DNA from: Candidatus Colwelliibacteriota bacterium
GTDB lineage: Bacteria > Patescibacteriota > Minisyncoccia > UBA6257 > Colwellbacteraceae
DNA length: 28,716 nucleotides
Assembly (NCBI GenBank): GCA_014874305.1
Contig: JACWAO010000028.1
Span: 1-28,716 of the forward strand
Direction of reading: 5' to 3'
This document shows, one piece after another, positions 1 to 6,600 of the stretch (positions within the stretch are counted from its first letter, which is position 1; each line of letters opens with the position of its first letter). Under the pieces are notes generated by a model that worked only from the letters and a program-made list of their open reading frames with translations, was not told where the DNA came from and made no database searches. The position numbers and the translations under genes are program-made.

Positions 1-230
1 AGGAGGGTTATGCCGTTCCTTAAGAGTCTCAGGTCATAAAGCCCGACAACGAAGAAGGCGAGAAGCCACAGGAGGAAAAGGATGGAAAACGGCAAAAAAT
101 GCTCCTTAACTATAGGGTTGTGCAGGTCGGCGTGGTAGCGGAAAAAAAGCATTAAAAACAGCGATAAATAGAGGATAGCCACGTCGCTTATGAGCAAAAA
201 GAAGGATTTTGCCCGATGTTCTGAACGCAT
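1..230 (-). CDS. Polyprenyl glycosyl-phosphotransferase (sugar transferase), N-terminal fragment cut by the window edge
   Basis: About 76 residues are visible, starting at an ATG at 230 and running off the window. The visible part has two hydrophobic segments with a short polar stretch between them: LYLSLFLMLFFRYH, and later FSILFLLWLLAFFVVGLYDLR. This is the usual N-terminal membrane region of bacterial undecaprenyl-phosphate sugar-1-phosphate transferases, which start surface glycan synthesis by loading a sugar phosphate onto the lipid carrier. The catalytic C-terminal domain lies outside the window, so the assignment rests on the N-terminal pattern alone. A TAATAT hexamer ends 6 nt upstream of the ATG, which suggests a leaderless transcript. 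Confidence 0.6.
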   Translation of the reverse strand, partial: MRSEHRAKSFFLLISDVAILYLSLFLMLFFRYHADLHNPIVKEHFLPFSILFLLWLLAFFVVGLYDLRLLRNGITL

Positions 231-236
231 AAGGCT

Positions 237-266
237 ATATTAGCAGGTTTAAGGCGGGGCTTCCAA
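237..266 (-). promoter_or_regulatory. Candidate promoter of the sugar transferase
   Basis: Read on the minus strand, TTGGAA (261-266) is followed after 18 nt by TAATAT (237-242), which ends 6 nt before the ATG at 230. The spacing puts the transcription start at about the start codon. Confidence 0.45.
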
Positions 267-301
267 TGATTTGGATTAACGGACCTATAAAGGGCGTACG
301 G

Positions 302-329
302 TTGACTTTTGCCGTTTTATCCCTATACT
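302..329 (+). promoter_or_regulatory. Strong sigma70-type promoter upstream of the zinc-ribbon gene
   Basis: TTGACT (302-307) and TATACT (324-329) are separated by 16 nt, each one base from consensus. Transcription should begin near 336. That leaves a leader of about 95 nt before the ATG at 431, unlike most genes here. Confidence 0.65.
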
Positions 330-377
330 TAAAGCAGTTTAGCGCAGGGACAGGTGGAGCTTATTACTTGAAATCCT

Positions 378-438
378 TAAGCCATTTTGCCCGGAAGCTA
401 ATAAGTAGTCGAAAGTAGTACGAAAGCAAAATGGCTTA
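378..438 (+). promoter_or_regulatory. Leader inverted repeat that pairs with the start codon region
   Basis: The 13 nt at 378-390 (TAAGCCATTTTGC) are the exact reverse complement of 426-438, which contains the ATG at 431-433. A hairpin with a 35-nt loop could form in the predicted leader and bury the start codon. No Shine-Dalgarno sequence is visible. Regulation is inferred; only the repeat is seen. Confidence 0.5.
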
Positions 439-607
439 TAACGATAACGGTGACCGCGGAGATCGCAAGATGTACGAGGGCGACTGGAAGTGCGCGGAGT
501 GCGGGGCGGCAATAACCTCCCTTCCCTTCGAGCCTGATCCAGCGAGACTTGATCAGCTTCTCTGCCGTGATTGTCACCAGAAGAGGCGCCGCAGTTTTAG
601 GCGGTAG
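431..607 (+). CDS. Small CxxC/CxxC zinc-ribbon protein
   Basis: A 58-residue protein with two Cys pairs, CAEC at residues 21-24 and CRDC at 45-48, separated by 20 residues that include a PFEPDPARLDQLL segment. A basic Arg/Lys tail follows. It resembles a family of very small zinc-binding proteins frequent in CPR bacteria, whose usual form has about 17 residues between the Cys pairs. Function is unknown; a zinc knuckle with a basic tail suggests RNA, ribosome or DNA binding, but that is inference. Met14 is an alternative start that keeps both Cys pairs. The gene has a clear upstream promoter and is closed by a strong terminator, so it is its own transcription unit. Confidence 0.8.
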   Translation: MAYNDNGDRGDRKMYEGDWKCAECGAAITSLPFEPDPARLDQLLCRDCHQKRRRSFRR

Positions 608-616
608 CTCTTATAA

Positions 617-647
617 AAAACCCCGCGCCGAATTGGCGCGGGGTTTT
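617..647 (+). terminator. Rho-independent terminator after the zinc-ribbon gene
   Basis: CCCCGCGCC (621-629), a 5-nt loop GAATT, and GGCGCGGGG (635-643) make a perfect 9-bp GC stem, extended by AAAA/TTTT to a 13-bp stem. TTTTAATT follows. The flanking A and T runs let it work on both strands. Confidence 0.93.
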
Positions 648-650
648 AAT

Positions 651-656
651 TAGAAT
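651..656 (+). promoter_or_regulatory. Candidate -10 hexamer of the SPW gene
   Basis: TAGAAT ends 6 nt before the ATG at 663 and sits right after the terminator. No convincing -35 is seen, because that place is taken by the terminator stem. Confidence 0.4.
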
Positions 657-662
657 TATCAT

Positions 663-869
663 ATGAACAATCTTCAGAAAACTCATTTCTCGGCAATCTT
701 TTTGAATTTAATAGCCGGCGTCTGGATAGTTCTCTCTCCCTGGCTTATTAATTTTCTGGGAATCAACTCGACGTGGGGCGTAATGGCCGCCGGAGTGGTA
801 GTGGTTGTGGCCAGCGTGTGGTTTCTTTTCAAGACGGGTGTATTTAGGTTTAAGAAAAGGATGAGTTAA
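663..869 (+). CDS. SPW-repeat small integral membrane protein
   Basis: A 68-residue protein with two membrane segments, about residues 10-32 and 37-57, and a basic C-terminus (FKKRMS). The first helix contains GVWIVLSPWLINFLG, the Ser-Pro-Trp signature of the SPW repeat family. The second begins at the expected TWGVMAAGVVV. Family members usually carry one or two such repeats and have no known biochemical role. This is a single-repeat form. Transcription is probably leaderless from TAGAAT at 651-656. Confidence 0.75.
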   Translation: MNNLQKTHFSAIFLNLIAGVWIVLSPWLINFLGINSTWGVMAAGVVVVVASVWFLFKTGVFRFKKRMS

Positions 870-922
870 GGGCGACAAATACTTAATATCACCTCTTTTA
901 CCAAAGTTCCAGCCTGACGCTG

Positions 923-995
923 TCGTCCTGAGTCCGCCGTCTGGCGGATGAAGGATCTAAATTACGCGGATTCTTCACCGCGTTCAGAATGACGA
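923..995. repeat. Dispersed palindromic repeat, copy A
   Basis: The left part (924-958) contains a CCTGAG/GAAGGATCT frame around a hairpin, TCCGCC (933-938), loop GTCT, GGCGGA (943-948). The right part (969-995), GATTCTTC...TTCAGAATGACGA, is its imperfect mirror. Related copies lie at 14244-14283 and 23566-23614. The rest of the gap 870-1010 shows nothing recognisable. Confidence 0.7.
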
Positions 996-1010
996 GGCTC
1001 CTTTAAAAAG

Positions 1011-1040
1011 TTGACACCCCTTGTTTCGCGGGGATACAAT
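1011..1040 (+). promoter_or_regulatory. Promoter of the glutaredoxin/thioredoxin reductase pair
   Basis: A consensus TTGACA (1011-1016), an 18-nt spacer, and TACAAT (1035-1040). The -10 ends 6 nt before the ATG at 1047, so the transcript should start at the start codon. This is the clearest leaderless promoter in the window. Confidence 0.8.
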
Positions 1041-1046
1041 TTTATT

Positions 1047-1289
1047 ATGACGATAAAAATATACACCACTCCGACGTGCGTCTACTGCAAGATGGCCAAG
1101 GAGTATTTTAAAAATCACAACCTGCAGTACGAGGAGTACGACGTGACCCAGGACAAGAGCAAGTTGGACGAGATGGTGGCCAAGTCGCACCAGATGGGTG
1201 TTCCGGTTATAGATATTGATGGCACTATAATGGTCGGATTCGACCGCGATTACATAGAACAGGCCGTAAACTCAGCTGGCGCCAAGTAA
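1047..1289 (+). CDS. Glutaredoxin-like (NrdH/YruB type) thiol-disulfide protein
   Basis: An 80-residue thioredoxin-fold protein. The redox motif is C11-V-Y-C14 after the first beta strand (IKIYTTPTC), and the cis-proline element is GVPVIDIDG. This matches small glutaredoxin-like proteins that reduce protein disulfides and are themselves reduced by a flavoenzyme rather than glutathione. A longer reading from 1011 would start inside the promoter and add 12 unsupported residues, so the ATG at 1047 was chosen. Its TAA overlaps the ATG of the reductase by one base (TAATG), so the two are translationally coupled and very likely partners. Confidence 0.9.
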   Translation: MTIKIYTTPTCVYCKMAKEYFKNHNLQYEEYDVTQDKSKLDEMVAKSHQMGVPVIDIDGTIMVGFDRDYIEQAVNSAGAK

Positions 1290-2206
1290 TGTACGATTTA
1301 ATAATCATAGGCGGCGGGCCAGGAGGAGTGGCCGCGGGCGTTTATGCCGACCGTAAAAAGTTAAAGACTCTCCTTATAACCGACGAGTTCGGCGGCCAGT
1401 CCAAGGTTTCGGACGAGGTGCAAAACTGGATAGGCGTTAAGTCAATCTCCGGTTTTGATTTATCCAAGGCTCTCGAGGAGCATCTTCGTGCGCAAAAGGA
1501 AATAGAGATAAGCGATAACGATCTGGTTTCGGGAATCGCGAAGATCGACGGGGGATTCGAGGTCTCAACCCAAAAAGGGAAAAAATATCAGACCAAAACC
1601 GTTCTTATCGTGTCCGGGAGCCATCATAAAAAGCTTGGCGTTACGGGGGAGGATAAGTTTAATGGTCGCGGCGTGGCATACTGCTCAACCTGCGACGCGC
1701 CGCTTTTTGGAGGAAAGGAGGTTGCTGTGGCTGGCGGGGGAAACTCGGCCTTGGAAGCGGTCGTCGATCTTCTGCCTTACGCTACTAAGGTATATTTGCT
1801 TGTCCGATCCGATAAGCTCAAAGGAGATCCGGTAACGCAGGACAAGATAAAAAACTCCGGCAAAGCGCAGATTATGTTCAACTCGGAGGTTCAGGAGGTT
1901 TCGGGAGACCAGTTTGTTTCGGGTGTGAAGTACCTGGATAAAGCCTCCAATTCCGTAAAGGAATTGCCGGTCGGCGGTGTTTTTGTGGAGGTGGGTTCGG
2001 CTCCGAACAGCGACTTTATTAAAGGCATGGTGGATTTGAACGAGTACGGATATATAGTCACTGATCCTAAAAACCAAAGAACGTCGACTCCGGGCATCTG
2101 GGCCGCGGGCGACGTTACCGATCTGCCTTTCCGCCAGAACAATATCTCTGCCGGCGATTCCGTGAAAGCTTTGCTGGATTTGTATAATTATTTGAACGGC
2201 CGCTAG
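1289..2206 (+). CDS. trxB: Thioredoxin reductase-like FAD/NAD(P)H flavoprotein
   Basis: A 305-residue protein of normal TrxB length. The FAD-binding motif GGGPGG is at residues 8-13, the redox-active C132-S-T-C135 lies in the usual YCSTCD context, a second nucleotide-binding GGGNSA is near residue 150, and the C-terminal FAD motif GIWAAGDV is near 270. It should pass electrons from NAD(P)H through FAD and the CxxC pair to a thioredoxin-fold partner. The natural candidate is the glutaredoxin-like protein whose gene overlaps it by one base. The two genes share the leaderless promoter at 1011-1040. Confidence 0.93.
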   Translation: MYDLIIIGGGPGGVAAGVYADRKKLKTLLITDEFGGQSKVSDEVQNWIGVKSISGFDLSKALEEHLRAQKEIEISDNDLVSGIAKIDGGFEVSTQKGKKYQTKTVLIVSGSHHKKLGVTGEDKFNGRGVAYCSTCDAPLFGGKEVAVAGGGNSALEAVVDLLPYATKVYLLVRSDKLKGDPVTQDKIKNSGKAQIMFNSEVQEVSGDQFVSGVKYLDKASNSVKELPVGGVFVEVGSAPNSDFIKGMVDLNEYGYIVTDPKNQRTSTPGIWAAGDVTDLPFRQNNISAGDSVKALLDLYNYLNGR

Positions 2207-2218
2207 AACGGGGCCGTT
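2195..2218 (+). terminator. Weak hairpin across the trxB stop codon
   Basis: AACGGCC (2195-2201) pairs with GGCCGTT (2212-2218) around a 10-nt loop holding the TAG. Only a broken T run follows, so termination here is uncertain. Confidence 0.3.
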
Positions 2219-2234
2219 AGGCGCTTTCTACAAA

Positions 2235-2822
2235 ATGGAGGAAGGTAAAACGAGGGAGATTTTACGCAGACTTGCCGATTATGGAGATCGCGGCGATCGG
2301 CTTTCTTTTGGGAAACGCGTTGCTGGTGAAAACGGTACGCAAACCGTCTACAGTCTTGTAAACAGGCTGAAGCGGCAGGGATACGTAAGAAAAAAGAAAG
2401 AGAACGGAAAAAGCAGGTCCAACTGGGTTCTTACGAGGCTTGGGTTAAAGAAGCTGAGATTGCTTGAGGATGAGAGCCGTGTATCGGTTGGCGTGAATCC
2501 GGACGAGTTTTTAGGAGACAGCAAGCCGAACGTAATAATTTTCGACGTACCGGAGAGGTATTGCGATAGGCGAAGGAAGTTGCGTGCTCTTTTGATATCA
2601 TTGGAATATTCGATGATACAGAAAAGCGTCTGGTTCGGCTCGCGCCGGCCATCGTGGAAGTTTTATGAAAAACTGAACGAGTTATCATTAACGCCATTCG
2701 TAAAAGTGCTGGAAGTAAGCGGCAAACTTGTCAAAAAACTGCTTAACACCTCAGCTATGTTGTTCGTGCTTATTTACGGATTAAGAATGGTAAGTGTCAT
2801 GAGCTGTGAGGCAGTGAGTTAA
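2235..2822 (+). CDS. PaaX-like protein: winged helix plus Cas2-like (PaaX C-terminal) domain
   Basis: A 195-residue protein. Residues 1-75 look like a winged helix-turn-helix (TVYSLVNRLKRQGYVRKKK followed by a LTRLGLKKLR wing). Residues 97-165 match the ferredoxin-like PaaX C-terminal/Cas2-like fold: the first strand NVIIFDVPE, a basic helix RRRKLRALLISLEY, then QKSVWFG. CPR genomes often carry such proteins, annotated as PaaX regulators or stray Cas2; no CRISPR array or other cas gene is here. After residue 165 the C-terminus (about 30 residues, hydrophobic) does not look like the family and may be eroded or read through. A perfect 34-bp palindrome begins 41 nt after the stop. Function could be transcriptional repression or nucleic-acid processing; neither is proven. 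Confidence 0.7.
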   Translation: MEEGKTREILRRLADYGDRGDRLSFGKRVAGENGTQTVYSLVNRLKRQGYVRKKKENGKSRSNWVLTRLGLKKLRLLEDESRVSVGVNPDEFLGDSKPNVIIFDVPERYCDRRRKLRALLISLEYSMIQKSVWFGSRRPSWKFYEKLNELSLTPFVKVLEVSGKLVKKLLNTSAMLFVLIYGLRMVSVMSCEAVS

Positions 2823-3125
2823 TCAGCGCCCTCAAATTTGTTGCGAATACCAATCCGCCCTCGCTAAACACCCTGTCCGATCGGACAGGGTGTTTAGTAA
2901 AAGTTGATAAGAGTGCTTGATAGGTTCTGGAATAGGGTCTTACATTAGAAATGTGGAGCCTCACAGGCCTCATCAGGCGACATCCTTCCGAAGCGTATCC
3001 TTATTCGACAAGGCTAAGAAGAATGCACTCGTTCTACCTTTACGGATGGAGTTTTCTCTGTTGCGCGAAGGAGGGTAGAGCCTCATTTTTTAGCGTTAAC
3101 TTTTTACGTACCTGATTAAACTAAT
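2823..3125. other. 303-nt intergenic gap: palindrome plus a possible small RNA
   Basis: Apart from the palindrome at 2864-2897, the gap has a promoter-like pair, TTGATA (2917-2922), 18 nt, TACATT (2941-2946), and a T run at about 3086-3091 after a weak GAGG/CCTC stem. The roughly 140 nt between could be a small RNA. A 43-codon ORF (2951-3082) is also present but has no recognisable features. I could not match the stretch to RNase P, tmRNA, SRP or 6S RNA. Confidence 0.25.
2864..2897. repeat. Perfect 34-bp palindrome
   Basis: CTAAACACCCTGTCCGA (2864-2880) is followed at once by its exact reverse complement (2881-2897), with GATC at the centre and no spacer. A diverged copy lies at 8878-8911. 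No T run follows, so it is not a classic terminator. It lies just downstream of the PaaX/Cas2-like gene. Confidence 0.95.
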
Positions 3126-3653
3126 ATGATTATCTCTTACAGGGCTTGGCCCAAGTGGGTGAAGTACTCGGCCGTTCTTATGGGCGTCGTGTTTATCTCG
3201 TCCTCGGCTTTTTTCGCGTGGTCAGGATATCTGAGTCCCGCCGCTAAAGAGAACCGCGCCCAGCAAAAAGCGGTTGAGGAGATAAAGATGTACCAGAGAA
3301 ATTACGAGACGGCGATGAGCGCGGACACGTATGGCGGTAAAACCCCGGAGGAGACGCTTAAGATGTTCGCCCAAGCTATTCAAAGTGATGATATCGATTC
3401 GGCTGTTAAGTATTTAGAGTTTGAGTATGACGGCAAACCAAAAAAAGAGCTGGAGGATGGCTTAAGAAAGGCTATCCAGGACGGTAAAAAGAGCCTGATT
3501 TTGGAGATTATAGATAAAGCGGAGTTTGATCCCCAGTCGTCTGATAAAGATGTTGCGTGGTTCTCCGTTAATAATGAAAACGGTATGGCTGAGTACAGTA
3601 TTATGTTGTCCTATAACAGATATGCAAATATATGGAAAGTAGAAGATATGTAG
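3126..3653 (+). CDS. Membrane-anchored protein of unknown function, possibly NTF2-like
   Basis: A 175-residue protein. A short cytoplasmic N-terminus (MIISYRAWPKWVK) is followed by one membrane segment at about residues 14-34, a charged helical linker, and an extracytoplasmic domain. The domain starts with TPEETLKMFAQAIQSDDIDSAVKYL and ends WKVEDM. The helix-then-strands order resembles NTF2-like/DUF4878 domains, but this is only a fold-level impression. The last 22 nt overlap the start of the large secreted protein, so the two are co-translated and may act together at the cell surface. It could be an accessory or anchoring factor for that protein; no specific function is claimed. Confidence 0.6.
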   Translation: MIISYRAWPKWVKYSAVLMGVVFISSSAFFAWSGYLSPAAKENRAQQKAVEEIKMYQRNYETAMSADTYGGKTPEETLKMFAQAIQSDDIDSAVKYLEFEYDGKPKKELEDGLRKAIQDGKKSLILEIIDKAEFDPQSSDKDVAWFSVNNENGMAEYSIMLSYNRYANIWKVEDM

Positions 3654-6600
3654 TTTTAGTTTTCTTACTCGCCGGGATTGTTTTTATAAGCAATAAAGCT
3701 TTGGCGTATGGTTATAACACACATGCTTATTTAACGCGGGAAACGATTAATTTTTATAACAAGAACTTTCCAGCGAAGCAGATATCGCAGGATGGCGCGA
3801 GTTTCCTGATAGACGGATCGAGGCGGGAGGATGATATACCGCGCTCGATGGATCATTTTTACGATCCGGTAAACAATAGAGGGATAACGTATGATCCTGT
3901 TATCAAAGCGACTATACCGATTCCGGGGAGCTGGCTGAACGCCAAGGAGTGGTCGCAGAACCCGGCGGCGCAGAACGAACTGACGTACAAGGTGCCGGAA
4001 ACTATAGGATCGGTACTTACCGCGATCCAGCAGAGGGACATCTCCAAGATCTCGAGCGAGACGAACTTTACCTGGCAGAAGGCGATTAACCTCTACCTTA
4101 ATGGTGATAAGAACGGCGCGATGTTCGCGCTTGGGCATGTTCTGCACTTGTTGGAGGATATGTCCGTACCGGCTCACACGCGGAACGATCCGCATCCTGG
4201 GGGAGATTCTTATGAATTTTATACTGACAGGTTTCAGTTATCGACTCCAGACAAAAACTTGTCCGCGAAAGTTGATAAATTACAGCCGGTCGGCCTAGGA
4301 GACATAAACTCCTATTTTCAATCACTAGCGACTTATACTAATAATAATTTTTATAGCGACAGCACTATTGGATTAAACAGGGGATACGCCAACCCAGAAG
4401 CAGACTTGACCAATATAGAGCCAAATGAGAATCACTTTTATATATTGGGTAACACGGACAACCAAAAATATTATTTAGCTGTTAAGAGAAGTATGTCGGC
4501 TGGAGTTTTAAGTGCTCCATCAGATATAAAAATAGATGACGATGTTGTAAAAAATTCTTACTGGAACGTGCTTTCGGCAAAATCCGTCCAGTATTCGGCG
4601 GGGGTTATTGATTTGTTTTTTAAAGAAGTATCGAAGGCGCAGAGCGATCCGGTGTACGCTAAGAATTTTAATGTCGAGCCAAAATCGTTTATAGGCCAGA
4701 TAGTTAGTTCCGTCGCCTCGTTTACCGGAACAATAAAAGATACCGCAGTCCAGGCGTTACGCCAGTTGGTCGGCGGGAATAGCGGAAACCTGGTTCAGGT
4801 GGTTGATCTTACTTCCACGAGCAGTGTGGAACACGCGGTAAGTTCAACGCCGGTGGTGCAGGGGAATGTTAAATACAAACTGCAGATTACCGAGATAATG
4901 TACAACCCCGAGGGGAGCGATGCCGGAAAGGAGTGGGTTGAGATTGAAAATCTGGATCAAGTTCCTATCGACTTAACCAGGCTAACCCTGCGAGTTGATG
5001 GGTCAAATCATAAAATTAATAAATCATCCGGCTCTTCTTTACTGCCGCCTGGCGGGTATGCGGTTATAGCCGACGACCAGGCGACGTTTCAATCCTTATT
5101 TCCATCTTATTCGGGTATTTTGGCAGACAGCGCAGTATCGCTCAAGAATTCCAGCGGTAAAATAGAGACGCTGAACGGGGACGTTTTATTGGATGGCGTC
5201 ACTTATTATTCGGATTGGGGAGGAAACGGAGATGGCAACTCCCTCCAGCTTATAGGCGGCCAATGGCTTGCCAGTACACCGACCCCGGGCGCGGCTAACA
5301 AGATCGCGTTTGTACCTTCAAAGCTCAAAATCCCGCCCGGGGAAGGCGAGACTACGGCGGTTCCCGCTATGGAGGCGACGTCGACAAAACCCGCGTCTAC
5401 ATCAACCGGCGATTCGGAGAATAAACGAAAACAACAGACAACTTCTACTTCCCCGGTTGCGCAAATTTGCTCTTTTGCGGATTCCGGCGCATCGGGCTAT
5501 CATAGTGTCATCTTTAATGAGGTCGCGTGGATGGGGAGCGTTAATAGTGCCAATGACGAGTGGATAGAACTTAAAAACATCTCTAATTCCGCGGTCGATA
5601 TTTCCGGATGGCATGTTTTAAGCGGAGACGGGCATATCAAGGCAATCCTGCCGGAGAGGGCCGTTATTTCTCCGTCTGGTTTTTACTTACTGGAGAGGAC
5701 GAACACAAATTCGATTCCAGGCGTGACCGCCGATTTTGCCTATACCGGAAGCCTGGTAAATACCGGAACTGATCTGAAGCTTTTTGATAATAACTGTGCG
5801 TTAGTCGATAGCGTGAGTGGAGCGAACGGATGGCTGGCGGGAGATTCTTCCTTAAGGAGAACTATGGAGCGCGATCTTAACGGGAACGGGTGGCACACAT
5901 CAAATGCTGTGGGCGGTACTCCGAGGAGAGAGAATGATTCGGCGTTCCTCTCTCAATCCGGAGGCGGGGGAGGCGTGGTTATTTCTCAATCGCCAGCTCT
6001 TAATAACCAAGATACTCAGGAGACGAGCACGCCGGTTGTTTATCTGAAACTATTGATAACGGAGGTTCAACTGGCCTCGTCGAGCAGTACGAAGGATGAG
6101 TTCGTGGAGATTTATAACCCGAACGATACGGAACTGGACCTGACCGGCTGGTCAGTGATGAAGAAAACAAAAACCGCCGACTCGTTTTCTACGTTCGCCA
6201 AGGCGGACCTGTTCGATGGGAAGTTGATCAAGTCAAAAAGTTTTTTAGTTATCGCCAATTCAGAGGGCGGCGTTAGTGGAGACATTTTTACGACTTATGG
6301 CGTATCGGAGGACAACTCCATGGCGATCAAGAACCCGAACCACGAGGTTGTCGATAAAGTTGGTTGGGGAGAGGCGGGGGATTGCGAGGGAATGTGCGCG
6401 CCTCAGCCTACAGACGATAAAAGCATTGAAAGGAAGGTGGAAAACGGCGAGTTTACGGATAGCGGAGATAATTTTTCAGACTTCGAAGTTGGCGAGTGTC
6501 CGCACCCGGGCGCTTACTCGTTGACTTGCGCGGGCACAACGTCGACCGCCACCTCGACCGATATGACGACAGCGTCTTTGCCGTTAATGAGCGGCTTCTC

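Noticed and set aside
2235..2822. Cas2-like protein as evidence of a CRISPR system
   Set aside because: No repeat array and no other cas gene is present; PaaX-type proteins share this fold.
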